NCBI GenBank assembly: GCA_045576295.1
Contig: JAZNGF010000036.1
Coordinates: 1 to 60,002, forward strand
Direction: 5' to 3'
DNA from: CAVALG01 sp045576295
GTDB lineage: Bacteria; Bacillota; Clostridia; Oscillospirales; Acutalibacteraceae
DNA: 60,002 bases
Under the pieces are notes generated by a model, which searched no databases, had not been told where the DNA came from, and saw only the letters and a program-made list of their open reading frames with translations. Shown in pieces: positions 33,349 to 42,388 of the stretch; the first letter of the stretch is position 1; each line of letters opens with the position of its first letter. A program made the translations under genes and the position numbers.

Positions 33349-34915
33349 TTTTTTCATCCCTTTCGGTTGTAAGTTCATTTTCTATCTCTTTAAGCGAGTT
33401 TGCCTGTTTAACGTCGTCTATGCTTTCTTCTTCGCTCATAGGTGGGAAGTAAACCGCGGTAACTTCATCTGGCTCGTCGGGCTTGGTTACAGGAAGCACA
33501 ATTGTTACCTTGGTTCCCACACCTTCGGTGCTTTCTAAGAACATAAGGCCGTTATGCCCGCGGATTATTTCATCAGCCACGGCAAGCCCAATACCCGAAC
33601 CGGGAACGGTTTTGTTGGCTCGGTAAAACTTTTCTTTAACGTGCTCTAAATCTTTTGCAGAGATACCAACGCCCGTGTCGGAAACCTCTATTCGCAAGCA
33701 TTCTTCTTCAACTACAGAGGAAATCAGCACCTGGCCGCCTTCAACCGAATATTTTATAGCGTTATCAATAATATTTATGAAAACCTGCTTAAGGCGGTTG
33801 CGGTCGGCCATAACGGGCGGGTGCACACCGGCCCCTATGTTAACAAGGTCAATTCTTTGCTTGGCCGCAAGCTCGGTATACATTGCGGCGGCTTCGTTTA
33901 AAATCTCGATTGCATCAATCTTTTCAAGCTGAACGCTAAGCGTGCCCGATTGCATTCTTGAAAAATCAAGAATATCTTCAACAAGGCCCGAAAGTCTGTT
34001 TGCTTCGTTTAAAATTACATCTATTCCGCGTTCAACCGTTTTTTCGTCTTCCCCAATGCAGTATTTAACCGTTTCGCCCCAGCCTTTAATGGCGGTTAAG
34101 GGGGTGCGAAGCTCGTGCGATACCGAGGAAATAAAATCGTTCTTCATTTTTTCGGTTCGCGATAGCTCATCTGCCATGTGGTTAAGCGCCAAGCACAGCT
34201 CGCCAATTTCGTCGTCGCGCTTGATTTCAAGGTGATCGTTGAAATTGCCGCTTGCAATCTTGCCGGCCGCTTGGGTTATCATATTAACGGGGCGAACATA
34301 AGACCTAACGAAATACATTCCCGAAAAGAAGCAAAACGCCATCATTCCAATGCCTATTAGGAAAAAGCAGGCCACAACAATAACAATATAGGTGTTTATA
34401 CTTTTAAGCGATGTTACCCAGCGGTATGAACCGTTGCTGCCAAATCCGTAATCGGGAAGCACTGTGGTTCCCGCCATAACGCTTTCGCCGTTTTTTGAAA
34501 GCATAGTGGCATAAGCATAGCCCGAGGTTGAGCTTTGCGCATTTGCATAGTCAACAAAATCTGCGGTGTTGAGGTTTCCGTGTTCGCCGCCGGTTGTTGC
34601 AACAAGGTTACCGTTTTTATCAAAAACCTGAACCTCAATTCTTTCGCGAAATGCGAATTCTTCGGCCATGAACACTGCGCTTTGGGCAAATTCATCTTCG
34701 TTTTCGGCGGCGAGCTTTGAAAATTCTTTAGCATAGCCCGAAGCCGTTTCGGAAACGGTTTTGTAAACCGAATTTATAAAAACGCTTGAAACAGCAATAA
34801 CCGTAACCAGAACCGCGGCGGCAACAATAGTGAAAACGTTCAAAAGCCAACGCCGCGCAATGCCGCTGGTTTTAAATATTGATTTATAGGCAAACTTTGG
34901 CGCAAACCTTTTCAT
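33338..34915 (-). CDS. Sensor histidine kinase
   Basis: 525 residues. Two membrane helices (about 24-48 and 178-202) enclose an extracytoplasmic sensor of about 130 residues. HAMP follows (about 205-255), then HisKA with SSVSHELRTPLTAIKGWGE and HATPase with INIIDNAIKYS (N box), VSDTGVGIS (G1) and GSGIGLAV (G2). The C-terminal 45 residues are an acidic extension. The response regulator gene lies 74 bp upstream. The stop overlaps the start of the DUF1385 gene. The layout resembles WalK/PhoR-type kinases; the stimulus is unknown. Confidence 0.94.
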   Translation of the reverse strand: MKRFAPKFAYKSIFKTSGIARRWLLNVFTIVAAAVLVTVIAVSSVFINSVYKTVSETASGYAKEFSKLAAENEDEFAQSAVFMAEEFAFRERIEVQVFDKNGNLVATTGGEHGNLNTADFVDYANAQSSTSGYAYATMLSKNGESVMAGTTVLPDYGFGSNGSYRWVTSLKSINTYIVIVVACFFLIGIGMMAFCFFSGMYFVRSYVRPVNMITQAAGKIASGNFNDHLEIKRDDEIGELCLALNHMADELSRTEKMKNDFISSVSHELRTPLTAIKGWGETVKYCIGEDEKTVERGIDVILNEANRLSGLVEDILDFSRMQSGTLSVQLEKIDAIEILNEAAAMYTELAAKQRIDLVNIGAGVHPPVMADRNRLKQVFINIIDNAIKYSVEGGQVLISSVVEEECLRIEVSDTGVGISAKDLEHVKEKFYRANKTVPGSGIGLAVADEIIRGHNGLMFLESTEGVGTKVTIVLPVTKPDEPDEVTAVYFPPMSEEESIDDVKQANSLKEIENELTTERDEKNEQ

Positions 34916-34989
34916 TTTTTCACCGCCCCTTTATAAAATGTGGTTTTATTTGCTGTGTTGTTTAATAGTTAAACTGTTGGTTTTTTAAA

Positions 34990-35706
34990 CTAAACTGTAG
35001 GTTTTGTGCTCCAGCGGTAGCCCATTCCCCAAATGGTTAAAAGATGCTTCGGAGCCGAGGGGTTATCCTCAACCTTCATTCTAAGGCGCCTTATGTTAAC
35101 ATCAACAACCTTTTCTTCGCCGTAATACGATTCGCCCCAAACGCGCTTTAAAATATCAAGGCGGCTTAAGGGCTTATCGGGGTTGGTGAAGAAGTATTCC
35201 ATAATTTGAAACTCAACCTGGGTTAGCTCAATAAGGGTGCCGTTTTTAGAAAGCGTGCGTTTGCGCAAATTAAGGGTGAAGTTGCCCATTTTAATTTCAT
35301 CGGTAAGCTTGGGCTGCACCGTTTTAGACTTATGAAGTTCAACCCTGCGGTAAAGTGAATCAACCCTGGCCGTAAGTTCCGACGGGCTGAAAGGTTTGGT
35401 GATGTAATCATCTGCCCCCATCATAAGCCCGCTGATTTTATCCATCTCTTGGGTTCTTGCGGTTAACATAATTATGCCGATTTCCGGCGAGCGTTCGCGA
35501 AGTATCCTGCAAAGCTCAAACCCGTCCATCCCCGGCATTGATATATCAAGCAGTGCTATATCAAAGTCGCCGCCGTTTTCTTCAAATATTTGAATAGCCT
35601 CTTCGCCCGAGCCTGCTTCGCTTGTAGAGTAGCCCGCGCGCTTTAAATTTATAACCTCAAAGCCCCTAATGTCGGCTTCATCTTCAACTATTAGTATCTT
35701 TTTCAT
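34990..35706 (-). CDS. Response regulator, OmpR/PhoB type
   Basis: 238 residues: receiver domain with acidic pocket EDEADI, phospho-acceptor Asp in IALLDISMPGMDG (about 49-61) and the lysine of YITKPF (about 99-104), then a winged-helix domain (about 135-235) with LTQVEFQIMEYFF and VVDVNIRRLRMKVE. It is the partner of the adjacent kinase. Its first 23 bp overlap the end of the lipoprotein gene. Confidence 0.95.
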   Translation of the reverse strand: MKKILIVEDEADIRGFEVINLKRAGYSTSEAGSGEEAIQIFEENGGDFDIALLDISMPGMDGFELCRILRERSPEIGIIMLTARTQEMDKISGLMMGADDYITKPFSPSELTARVDSLYRRVELHKSKTVQPKLTDEIKMGNFTLNLRKRTLSKNGTLIELTQVEFQIMEYFFTNPDKPLSRLDILKRVWGESYYGEEKVVDVNIRRLRMKVEDNPSAPKHLLTIWGMGYRWSTKPTV

Positions 35707-37060
35707 TGCCGTTTGCCTCCTTACTGTTTTGCAAACTAATTATATCGCCGTTTTGAATAAGCCTGAATGCGGCCTTTGCATCTTTTGCCGATTTGTAAAT
35801 TCCGCCGTTTGGCAGGTGAACCAAATACGACTGGCCCTCACGGCTTTCAATTTCGGTGTAGGCAGAGCCTGCCTTCAAGGCCTCCCATTCGCTGTTTGGT
35901 ATGATTTTTATGCTTAATGCTTCCGCGCCTGCTTCGGCCGTTTCAAGGTTGTATTGGTAAACGGTGCAAAGCGCCTGCTCGGCCGCGCGAACCACGCCAA
36001 TCCCACTGCCCCAGCCTTCGGGCAACAGGAACATATACTCGTTTGTAACATTAACAATCGAAACCGCTGTGTCGGCAAGCCCCTCGGCGCCGTAGGTTTT
36101 CCAGGTGGTAAGCCAAGTGTCTTTATTAGTTCCGTCGCCACTTATAAGCGGCAACGCCTGCGAATAGGGGATTTCAGGAACACCGTCGCCATTAATGTCG
36201 CATGATTTAATCTCAAATGGGCGTGCTGTCATGCTGTTTGTTCCCGTTTCTTGGTTGTAAAACGGATTTTTAAGCCTGCCGTTGTCAACAAAAATCAGTT
36301 CAGTAATGGTGGCCGAGCCCGCCTTTAAACCGTCAAGGTAAATTGCTGTTTTGCCCTCGGCAGTGCTTGAAACGGTTAGCGAGATATACTCTTTAACCGA
36401 AGAATCAAGCAAGGTTTGAGAAAGCTCTTTTATTTCTTTTTCTTCAACCGATAGAAGCGATGCATAAGCGCGCTTTTCGGCCGCGTTGCGGTTAACCAAG
36501 AAAATTTCGGTTCTGCCGTCGTCGTTTAAATCGCAGGTGGTGTAAACAATGCAGGGTTCATCGTTTCTTTGAACCAGAACGCCGCTGTCAAGTTTAAATA
36601 CGGTTATGTGCTTGGTGCTGTCGGCGTATATGTCCCATCCAACAACAATCTCATTAATGCCGTTGCCCGAAAAATCGCAAAAATCAACGCGGCTAACAGC
36701 GCTTGCTTTCACCTCGATGTCAGAGGCAATAACCCAATCTTTTTTTTCGAGTGTAAGCAGTGCTATATGCATTATATCAGATTTTTCTTGGTTCGACTTC
36801 GAATAAAAAGCCAACGCCTCGCGCTCACCGTTGCCGTCAATGTCGCTTAAAATAACGGCTGAACGGTTTTCGCCCGAATGGGGATATCGCAAAGAAATGC
36901 CGCCGCCAACGCTGTGTTTAAGGGCTTCGGCAACCTCGCCACTGTCGCCCTCGAGCCTTGGTGGCTTTAACATTTCGGTAACATCAAACCCAAAACTGCA
37001 AGAGCAAAGGGTAAGGCAGATAAATAAGCAAAGAATGATTGAAATGAGTTGATTTTTCAT
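35684..37060 (-). CDS. FG-GAP/VCBS-repeat lipoprotein of the two-component operon
   Basis: 458 residues from ATG 37060, which follows GGGGGCAAAGGG; the upstream codons lack a site. The signal peptide MKNQLISIILCLFICLTLCSC has lipidated Cys. The body contains at least four calcium-loop motifs of FG-GAP type: LSDIDGNGEREA, DFSGNGINEIVVG, CDLNDDGRTEIF and CDINGDGVPEIP, suggesting a beta-propeller. It is first in the operon and its 3' end overlaps the regulator gene, so it could act as accessory sensor for the kinase. That role is inferred from position only. Confidence 0.84.
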   Translation of the reverse strand: MKNQLISIILCLFICLTLCSCSFGFDVTEMLKPPRLEGDSGEVAEALKHSVGGGISLRYPHSGENRSAVILSDIDGNGEREALAFYSKSNQEKSDIMHIALLTLEKKDWVIASDIEVKASAVSRVDFCDFSGNGINEIVVGWDIYADSTKHITVFKLDSGVLVQRNDEPCIVYTTCDLNDDGRTEIFLVNRNAAEKRAYASLLSVEEKEIKELSQTLLDSSVKEYISLTVSSTAEGKTAIYLDGLKAGSATITELIFVDNGRLKNPFYNQETGTNSMTARPFEIKSCDINGDGVPEIPYSQALPLISGDGTNKDTWLTTWKTYGAEGLADTAVSIVNVTNEYMFLLPEGWGSGIGVVRAAEQALCTVYQYNLETAEAGAEALSIKIIPNSEWEALKAGSAYTEIESREGQSYLVHLPNGGIYKSAKDAKAAFRLIQNGDIISLQNSKEANGNEKDTNS

Positions 37061-37171
37061 AAGCCCTTTGCCCCCTTTTAGAAAATAATTATACACATTA
37101 ATTTTATCACAAACATAGTTATTTGTACAGTGATTTTGCAAACAAATTTGTAAAATTTATATTAAGCGTTA

Positions 37172-37200
37172 TTGATTTCGGCGGCGGCGTATTATATAAT
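37172..37200 (+). promoter_or_regulatory. Promoter of the MBL hydrolase-rlmH pair
   Basis: TTGATT (37172-37177) and TATAAT (37195-37200) with a 17-bp spacer, about 50 bp before the start codon, in the divergent region shared with the two-component operon. Confidence 0.8.
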
Positions 37201-37252
37201 TATTTTTGTTAGCGTATTCGGCGCAAAAACAGCAAAAAAGGGGGGCAACAAT

Positions 37253-38041
37253 ATGCCGAAAATTTGCACACTTTTCAGCGGAAGCTCAGGCAACTGCACA
37301 TATATTGGCTATAAAAACAGCGGCATTTTGGTTGACGCGGGCGTTAGCACCAAGCGCATAATTGCCGCCCTCGAAAATATAAATGTTAGCCTAAGCACGG
37401 TTAAAGCAGTGCTAATCACCCACACCCATTGCGACCATATCTGTGGCCTTAAAACGCTAACAAAAAATTATAACATCCCCATTTTTGCGTCGTATGATAC
37501 ACTTTGCGACCTTGAAGAAAGAAGCCTTGTTCACCCGAATTTTAAGGGTATTGTTTTAGAACAAAACGGCGGCGCAGAAGATTTTGAATTTACGAGGTTT
37601 TCAACAAGTCATGACAGCCCCGGCTCTTCGGGTTATCGCATAGATTTGCCGGGTGGCACTTCGGCCGCCGTGTGCACCGATTTAGGGGTTGTAACCGATG
37701 AAATAAGGGCCGCGCTTTCGGGCGCTCAGGCGCTGGTTTTTGAATCGAACCACGATGTTAATATGTTAGAAAAAAACCCAAACTACCCGTTCCACCTAAA
37801 ATCAAGAATTTTGGGCGACAATGGCCATTTATCAAACGGCGCGGCGGCGGCCGAGCTTGGGGGCTTTATAAAAAGCGGAACAACAAGAATCACCCTTTCA
37901 CACCTAAGCCGCGAAAATAACCTGCCAACCCTTGCTAAAAGCACAGCCGAGGCAGCACTCATAGCCGAAAATATGGTAAACGGCAGTGATTACCTTTTAA
38001 ATGTTGCGCCGCCCGCAGGTGGCGAGCTTATAGTTTTTTAA
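37253..38041 (+). CDS. Metallo-beta-lactamase-fold hydrolase, YycJ/WalJ-like
   Basis: 262 residues from ATG 37253, which has AAAAGGGGGG upstream. The MBL metal motif is LITHTHCDHICGL (about 64-76), with ILVDAGVS before it and SHDSPGS, CTDLG and SNHD after it. The start CTLFSGSSGNCTYI is typical of YycJ, which sits in the walRK locus of Bacillus. Here it lies divergently from a kinase-regulator pair and directly before rlmH, a partly similar neighbourhood. Confidence 0.88.
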   Translation: MPKICTLFSGSSGNCTYIGYKNSGILVDAGVSTKRIIAALENINVSLSTVKAVLITHTHCDHICGLKTLTKNYNIPIFASYDTLCDLEERSLVHPNFKGIVLEQNGGAEDFEFTRFSTSHDSPGSSGYRIDLPGGTSAAVCTDLGVVTDEIRAALSGAQALVFESNHDVNMLEKNPNYPFHLKSRILGDNGHLSNGAAAAELGGFIKSGTTRITLSHLSRENNLPTLAKSTAEAALIAENMVNGSDYLLNVAPPAGGELIVF

Positions 38042-38056
38042 ACGAGGGTGGCAAAA

Positions 38057-38536
38057 ATGCAGAAAATACAAATAATTGCCGTTGGCAAAATAAAAGAAAA
38101 ATTCCTGCAAGAGGCCTTCGCGGAATATAAAAAAAGGCTTTCAACGCTGTGCGCGCTCACAGTAACCGAAATTTCGCCCGCCTACCTGCCCGAGCGGCCG
38201 TCGAGCGCGCAAATTGATTCAGCGCTTGAAGCCGAAGGCAAAAAAATCTTATCGGCGGTGCCAAATGGCGCTTTCGTTGTGCCAATGTGCATTGAGGGAA
38301 AACAGCTTGGTAGCACCGAGCTTGCCGAAATGATAAATGAAAAGGCTATGACCCACCCGTGCATTAGCTTTATTATAGGAAGTTCACACGGGCTGTCGAA
38401 TGAAGTTAAGGCAGCGGCAGGCTACAGGCTGTCAATATCGAAAATGACATTTCCGCACGATTTAGCGCGGGTAATGCTCTCTGAGCAAATCTACCGCGGT
38501 TTTAAAATATTAAGCGGCGGCACCTATCATAAATAA
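38057..38536 (+). CDS. rlmH: 23S rRNA (pseudouridine-1915-N3)-methyltransferase
   Basis: Methylates pseudouridine in helix 69 of 23S rRNA. From ATG 38057 (MQKIQIIAVGKIKEKF) the protein is 159 residues, the classical RlmH length; the in-frame GTG at 38048 would add three. The SPOUT-fold motif FIIGSSHGLSNEVK (about 105-118) and the C-terminal MLSEQIYRGFKILSGGTYHK are diagnostic. It starts 15 bp after the MBL gene. Confidence 0.96.
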   Translation: MQKIQIIAVGKIKEKFLQEAFAEYKKRLSTLCALTVTEISPAYLPERPSSAQIDSALEAEGKKILSAVPNGAFVVPMCIEGKQLGSTELAEMINEKAMTHPCISFIIGSSHGLSNEVKAAAGYRLSISKMTFPHDLARVMLSEQIYRGFKILSGGTYHK

Positions 38537-38561
38537 ACCGTTTAATTAAATATTTCGCAAT

Positions 38562-38597
38562 AAAAACCCCTGCAGAGCGTAATGCTCTGCTGGGGTT
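38562..38597 (-). terminator. Terminator of the glycolytic operon
   Basis: On the minus strand a 12-bp stem (CCCCAGCAGAGC with GCTCTGCAGGGG, one mismatch) is followed by TTTTTA. It serves gpmI and may also stop rlmH transcripts from the other side. Confidence 0.82.
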
Positions 38598-38623
38598 GGG
38601 TTATATTATAATCTGCGCAAAAC

Positions 38624-40138
38624 CTATTTAATAAGGCTTTCGCCTGTCATTTCGGCAGGCTGTTCGAGCCCTAAAATTTTAAGCATTGTTGGTGCTATAT
38701 CGGCAAGGCGACCACCACTTTTAAGTTCGCAGGGGTAGCCCACAACGCAGAAAGGAACGGGGTTGGTTGTGTGCGGGGTAAAGGGTGTGCCGGTTTCGTC
38801 TACCATTTGGTCGGCGTTGCCGTGGTCGGCTGTGATTAAAACGCTGCCGCCAACGCTCATTGTGGCATCAACAACCTTACCAACGCATTCGTCAACCGCT
38901 TCAACAGCCTTAACTGCCGCGTCGAACACGCCTGTGTGCCCAACCATATCGCAGTTAGCAAAGTTGAGAATAACGGCATCGTATTCGCCCGAGCTAATTT
39001 TTTCGCAAACCGCTTCGCAAACGGGGTATGCGCTCATTTCGGGCATTAAATCGAAGGTTGCAACATCGGGTGATTTAATCAAAATTCTGTCTTCGCCCTC
39101 AAAGGTCTTTTCCTCGCCGCCATTGAAGAAGAATGTAACGTGTGCATACTTCTGTGTTTCGGCAATGCGAAGCTGGGCCATATTACGGCTTGCAAGGTAT
39201 TCGCCCAAGGTCATTTTAAGTTCTTCGGGCGGGAAAGCAACCGAAACATTCGGCATTGTTTCATCATACTGGGTCATGCAAACGTAATTCAGTGGCATAA
39301 AGCCTTTCTTTCTTTCAAATCCGTCGAACTCAGGGTCAACAAATGTGCGGGTGAGTTGGCGCGCACGGTCGGGCCTGAAGTTGAAGCAAACAACGCTGTC
39401 GTTCGCGTTAATCATGCCGTTTTCGTCAACAACTGTTGGAACGATAAATTCATCGGTAACGCCATCGGCATACGATTCTTCCATAGCTTCAACAGGGTTT
39501 GAGTTTTTAATGCCCTCGCCGTAAACAAAGGCAGAATAAGCCTTTTCCACCCTGTCCCAAGCGAAGTCGCGGTCCATTGCGTAGTATCTTCCTGCAATGG
39601 TTGCAATTTTGCCAACGCCTATGCGTGCCATTTCGGCCTGCAGGTCTTTAATAAAGCCCACGCCCGATGTTGTTGAAACATCGCGGCCATCCATAAGGCA
39701 GTGAACGTAAACCTTTTCAAGCCCGCTCTTTTTAGCCATTTCTAAAAGGCCATAAAGGTGTTCAATATGGCTGTGAACGCCGCCGTCGGAAAGTAAGCCT
39801 ATAAGGTGCAGCGCAGAACCCTGCTTTTTGCAGTTTTCGACTGCGTTTTTAAGAGCGCCGATTTCGAAAAAGTCGCCATCTTTAATTGATTTTGAAATTT
39901 TAACAAGCATCTGGTAAACAATGCGGCCGGCGCCAATGTTTGTGTGCCCAACCTCGCTGTTACCCATCTGCCCGTCGGGCAGGCCAACATCAAGGCCCGA
40001 TGCGCCAATGGTTGTGAATGGGTTTTCGGCAAAAAGACGCGAAAGGTTAGGTGTGTTAGCGGCGCTTATAGCGTTGCCAACATCGGTGTTTCTAATGCCA
40101 AAGCCATCCATTATGCATAAAACTACGGTTTTTTTCAT
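38624..40138 (-). CDS. gpmI: 2,3-bisphosphoglycerate-independent phosphoglycerate mutase
   Basis: Manganese-dependent interconversion of 3- and 2-phosphoglycerate. 504 residues of alkaline-phosphatase fold: the catalytic serine in DGQMGNSEVGHTNIGAGR (about 55-72), metal ligands in LCIMDGFGIR at the N-terminus, and in NFANCDMVGHTG and LITADHGNAD near the C-terminus. It starts 20 bp after tpiA. No phosphofructokinase or GAPDH is present in the window. Confidence 0.96.
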   Translation of the reverse strand: MKKTVVLCIMDGFGIRNTDVGNAISAANTPNLSRLFAENPFTTIGASGLDVGLPDGQMGNSEVGHTNIGAGRIVYQMLVKISKSIKDGDFFEIGALKNAVENCKKQGSALHLIGLLSDGGVHSHIEHLYGLLEMAKKSGLEKVYVHCLMDGRDVSTTSGVGFIKDLQAEMARIGVGKIATIAGRYYAMDRDFAWDRVEKAYSAFVYGEGIKNSNPVEAMEESYADGVTDEFIVPTVVDENGMINANDSVVCFNFRPDRARQLTRTFVDPEFDGFERKKGFMPLNYVCMTQYDETMPNVSVAFPPEELKMTLGEYLASRNMAQLRIAETQKYAHVTFFFNGGEEKTFEGEDRILIKSPDVATFDLMPEMSAYPVCEAVCEKISSGEYDAVILNFANCDMVGHTGVFDAAVKAVEAVDECVGKVVDATMSVGGSVLITADHGNADQMVDETGTPFTPHTTNPVPFCVVGYPCELKSGGRLADIAPTMLKILGLEQPAEMTGESLIK

Positions 40139-40158
40139 TAAAGCATCTCCAAAAAGAA

Positions 40159-40923
40159 TTATTTTGCAGCAGCAACGATAACGCTGAAGTCTTGAGCCTT
40201 GAGGGACGCACCGCCGATAAGGCCGCCGTCAACATCGGGCTGAGCTAAAAGCTCTGCTGCGTTGCCTGCGTTCATTGAACCGCCATACTGAATTGTGGTT
40301 GCTTCTGCTGCATCGCGGCCGTAAAGGTCGGCAACTGCATCGCGGATAACTGCGCAAACTTCGTTAGCCTGCTCGGCTGTTGCGGTTTTGCCTGTGCCAA
40401 TAGCCCAAACAGGCTCATAAGCGATGATAACATTCTTAAGCTGTTCGGCTGTAACATTGTTAAGAGCAATTTTAGTTTGCATAGCAACAAGCTCTTTTGT
40501 GATGCCCTGTTCGCGCTGTTCAAGGTATTCACCAACGCAAACAATAGCTTTAAGGCCGTTATTAAGTGCTGCGAGTGTTCTCTTGTTAACGGTTACATCG
40601 GTTTCGCCAAAGTATGTTCTGCGCTCTGAGTGGCCGATGATTACATACTCTACGCCCATTTCTTTAAGCATAGGGGCTGAAATTTCGCCTGTGTATGCGC
40701 CAGAAGCTTCAAAGTGGCAGTTTTCAGCGCCAACTTTAATGTTTGTGCCTTTGGTAGCTTCAAGAGCGTTCTGAAGGTCAACATAAGGAACGCAAACAAC
40801 AACATCACATTCAGCATCTTTTACAAGAGGTGCGATTTCGCCGATCAGCACAGTTGTTTCGGCGGGAGTTTTATTCATCTTCCAGTTACCGGCGATAACT
40901 GCGTTTCGGAGTTCTTTTTTCAT
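40159..40923 (-). CDS. tpiA: Triosephosphate isomerase
   Basis: Interconverts DHAP and glyceraldehyde 3-phosphate. 254 residues with GNWKMNKT (substrate Lys, about 12-19), the catalytic histidine in VIIGHSERR (about 94-102), the catalytic glutamate in IIAYEPVWAIGTGKTA (about 165-180) and phosphate-binding GGSMNAGN and GLIGGASL. It lies between pgk (about 70 bp upstream) and gpmI. Confidence 0.98.
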   Translation of the reverse strand: MKKELRNAVIAGNWKMNKTPAETTVLIGEIAPLVKDAECDVVVCVPYVDLQNALEATKGTNIKVGAENCHFEASGAYTGEISAPMLKEMGVEYVIIGHSERRTYFGETDVTVNKRTLAALNNGLKAIVCVGEYLEQREQGITKELVAMQTKIALNNVTAEQLKNVIIAYEPVWAIGTGKTATAEQANEVCAVIRDAVADLYGRDAAEATTIQYGGSMNAGNAAELLAQPDVDGGLIGGASLKAQDFSVIVAAAK

Positions 40924-40992
40924 AATATATTCATCCTTTCATTTTTTATGCGGCACAAGAAAAACCTTATGCCGCATTAATTTTAAACCAAA

Positions 40993-42186
40993 TTAGTTGT
41001 TTTCATTAAGCGCCGCAATACCGGGAAGAACCTTGCCTTCGAGGTATTCAAGTGAAGCGCCGCCACCGGTTGAAATGTGGCTCATTTTATCTGCAAAGCC
41101 GAGCTTCTGAACAGCCGCTGCAGAGTCGCCGCCGCCAATGATTGAAATAGCGCCCGATTCAGCAACTGCGGTTGCAACGCCGATTGTGCCGTTTGCAAAG
41201 TTAGCCCATTCCGAAACGCCCATAGGTCCGTTCCAGATAACGGTGCCTGCGTCTTTAACTGCATCGGCAAACATTTTTGTGGTTTCAGGGCCAATGTCGA
41301 GCCCCATCCAGTCATCAGGAATGCTGTCTGATGAAACCTTTTTGGGTTCGGTGTTTTCGTTGTATTCGCGGCCGATGATGTTATCAACGGGGAGAAGGAA
41401 CTTAACGCCTTTCTCTTTTGCTGTTTCTAACATCTTCTTAGCGTCTTCAACCTTGTCATCTTCACAAATTGATGTGCCGATTGAATAGCCTTGAGCCTTG
41501 AAGAAGGTGTATGCCATACCTCCACCGATAATGATGGTGTCGCATTTGTTTAAAAGGTTGGTGATAACGCCGATTTTATCCGAAACCTTTGCGCCGCCAA
41601 GAATAGCAACTAAAGGTCTCTTCGGGTTTTCGAGCGCGCCGCCGATGAATTCGATTTCCTTTTTAATAAGGTAACCGCAAACAGCGGGGATATGATCAGC
41701 CACGCCTGTGGTTGAAGAGTGTGCGCGGTGAGCCGAGCCGAATGCATCGTTAACGAAGATGTCGGCAAGGCTTGCGAATTTTTTACTAAGTTCCGGGTCG
41801 TTCTTGGTTTCGCCCTTTTCGTAACGAACGTTTTCTAAAAGTAAAACTTCGCCATCTTTAAGGTCGGCTGCAAGTGCCACTGCGCTTTCGCCAACAACGT
41901 CTTCTGCCATTTTAACCTCAAGGCCTAAAAGCTCTGAAAGGCGGGCAGCAACCGGTTTTAATGAAAACTCGGGAACAACTTCACCCTTCGGGCGGCCAAG
42001 GTGAGAGCAAAGAATAACCTTTGCGCCTTTGCTTAAAAGATATTTAATGGTGGGTAATGATGCAACGATTCTCTTATCGCTTGTGATAACGCCGTCTTTC
42101 AGCGGAACGTTAAAATCGCAACGAACAAGCACGCGCTTGCCGGCAACTTCAATATCCTCAACGGTCTTTTTGTTTAACGATGCCAT
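40993..42186 (-). CDS. pgk: Phosphoglycerate kinase
   Basis: ATP-forming step from 1,3-bisphosphoglycerate. 397 residues from ATG 42186 (MASLNKKTVEDIEVAGKRVLVRCDFNVP), chosen for GAAAGGAAG at SD distance. Other motifs are SHLGRPKG, AFGSAHRAHSSTTG, AILGGAKVSDK (about 199-209) and the C-terminal GGGDSAAAV...STGGGASLEYLEG. It is first in a pgk-tpiA-gpmI operon with its own promoter. Confidence 0.98.
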   Translation of the reverse strand: MASLNKKTVEDIEVAGKRVLVRCDFNVPLKDGVITSDKRIVASLPTIKYLLSKGAKVILCSHLGRPKGEVVPEFSLKPVAARLSELLGLEVKMAEDVVGESAVALAADLKDGEVLLLENVRYEKGETKNDPELSKKFASLADIFVNDAFGSAHRAHSSTTGVADHIPAVCGYLIKKEIEFIGGALENPKRPLVAILGGAKVSDKIGVITNLLNKCDTIIIGGGMAYTFFKAQGYSIGTSICEDDKVEDAKKMLETAKEKGVKFLLPVDNIIGREYNENTEPKKVSSDSIPDDWMGLDIGPETTKMFADAVKDAGTVIWNGPMGVSEWANFANGTIGVATAVAESGAISIIGGGDSAAAVQKLGFADKMSHISTGGGASLEYLEGKVLPGIAALNENN

Positions 42187-42234
42187 TGTGCAACTTCCTT
42201 TCATTAAAAAGATTGTTAAATTTTCAACATTCCT

Positions 42235-42263
42235 ATTGTAACGCAAACTTTCAACTTTTTCAA
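42235..42263 (-). promoter_or_regulatory. Promoter of pgk-tpiA-gpmI
   Basis: On the minus strand TTGAAA (42258-42263) and TACAAT (42235-42240) with a 17-bp spacer. Confidence 0.78.
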
Positions 42264-42304
42264 TATTATTGCCAAACTTTTTTATAAATAACCGCAAAAA
42301 TTTT

Positions 42305-42346
42305 CCTGCGGCGGGTTAGAAAACAGTGTGTTCAAACCGCCGCAGG
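42305..42346 (-). terminator. Terminator of the his operon region
   Basis: A perfect 10-bp inverted repeat, CCTGCGGCGG with CCGCCGCAGG, and a 22-base loop. On the minus strand AAAATTTTTG follows. It stops transcripts from hisIE and from the DUF559 gene. Confidence 0.65.
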
Positions 42347-42388
42347 GCAAAAAACAGTGAAATTTTTTAAGATGTCAATTTTCCGCCC

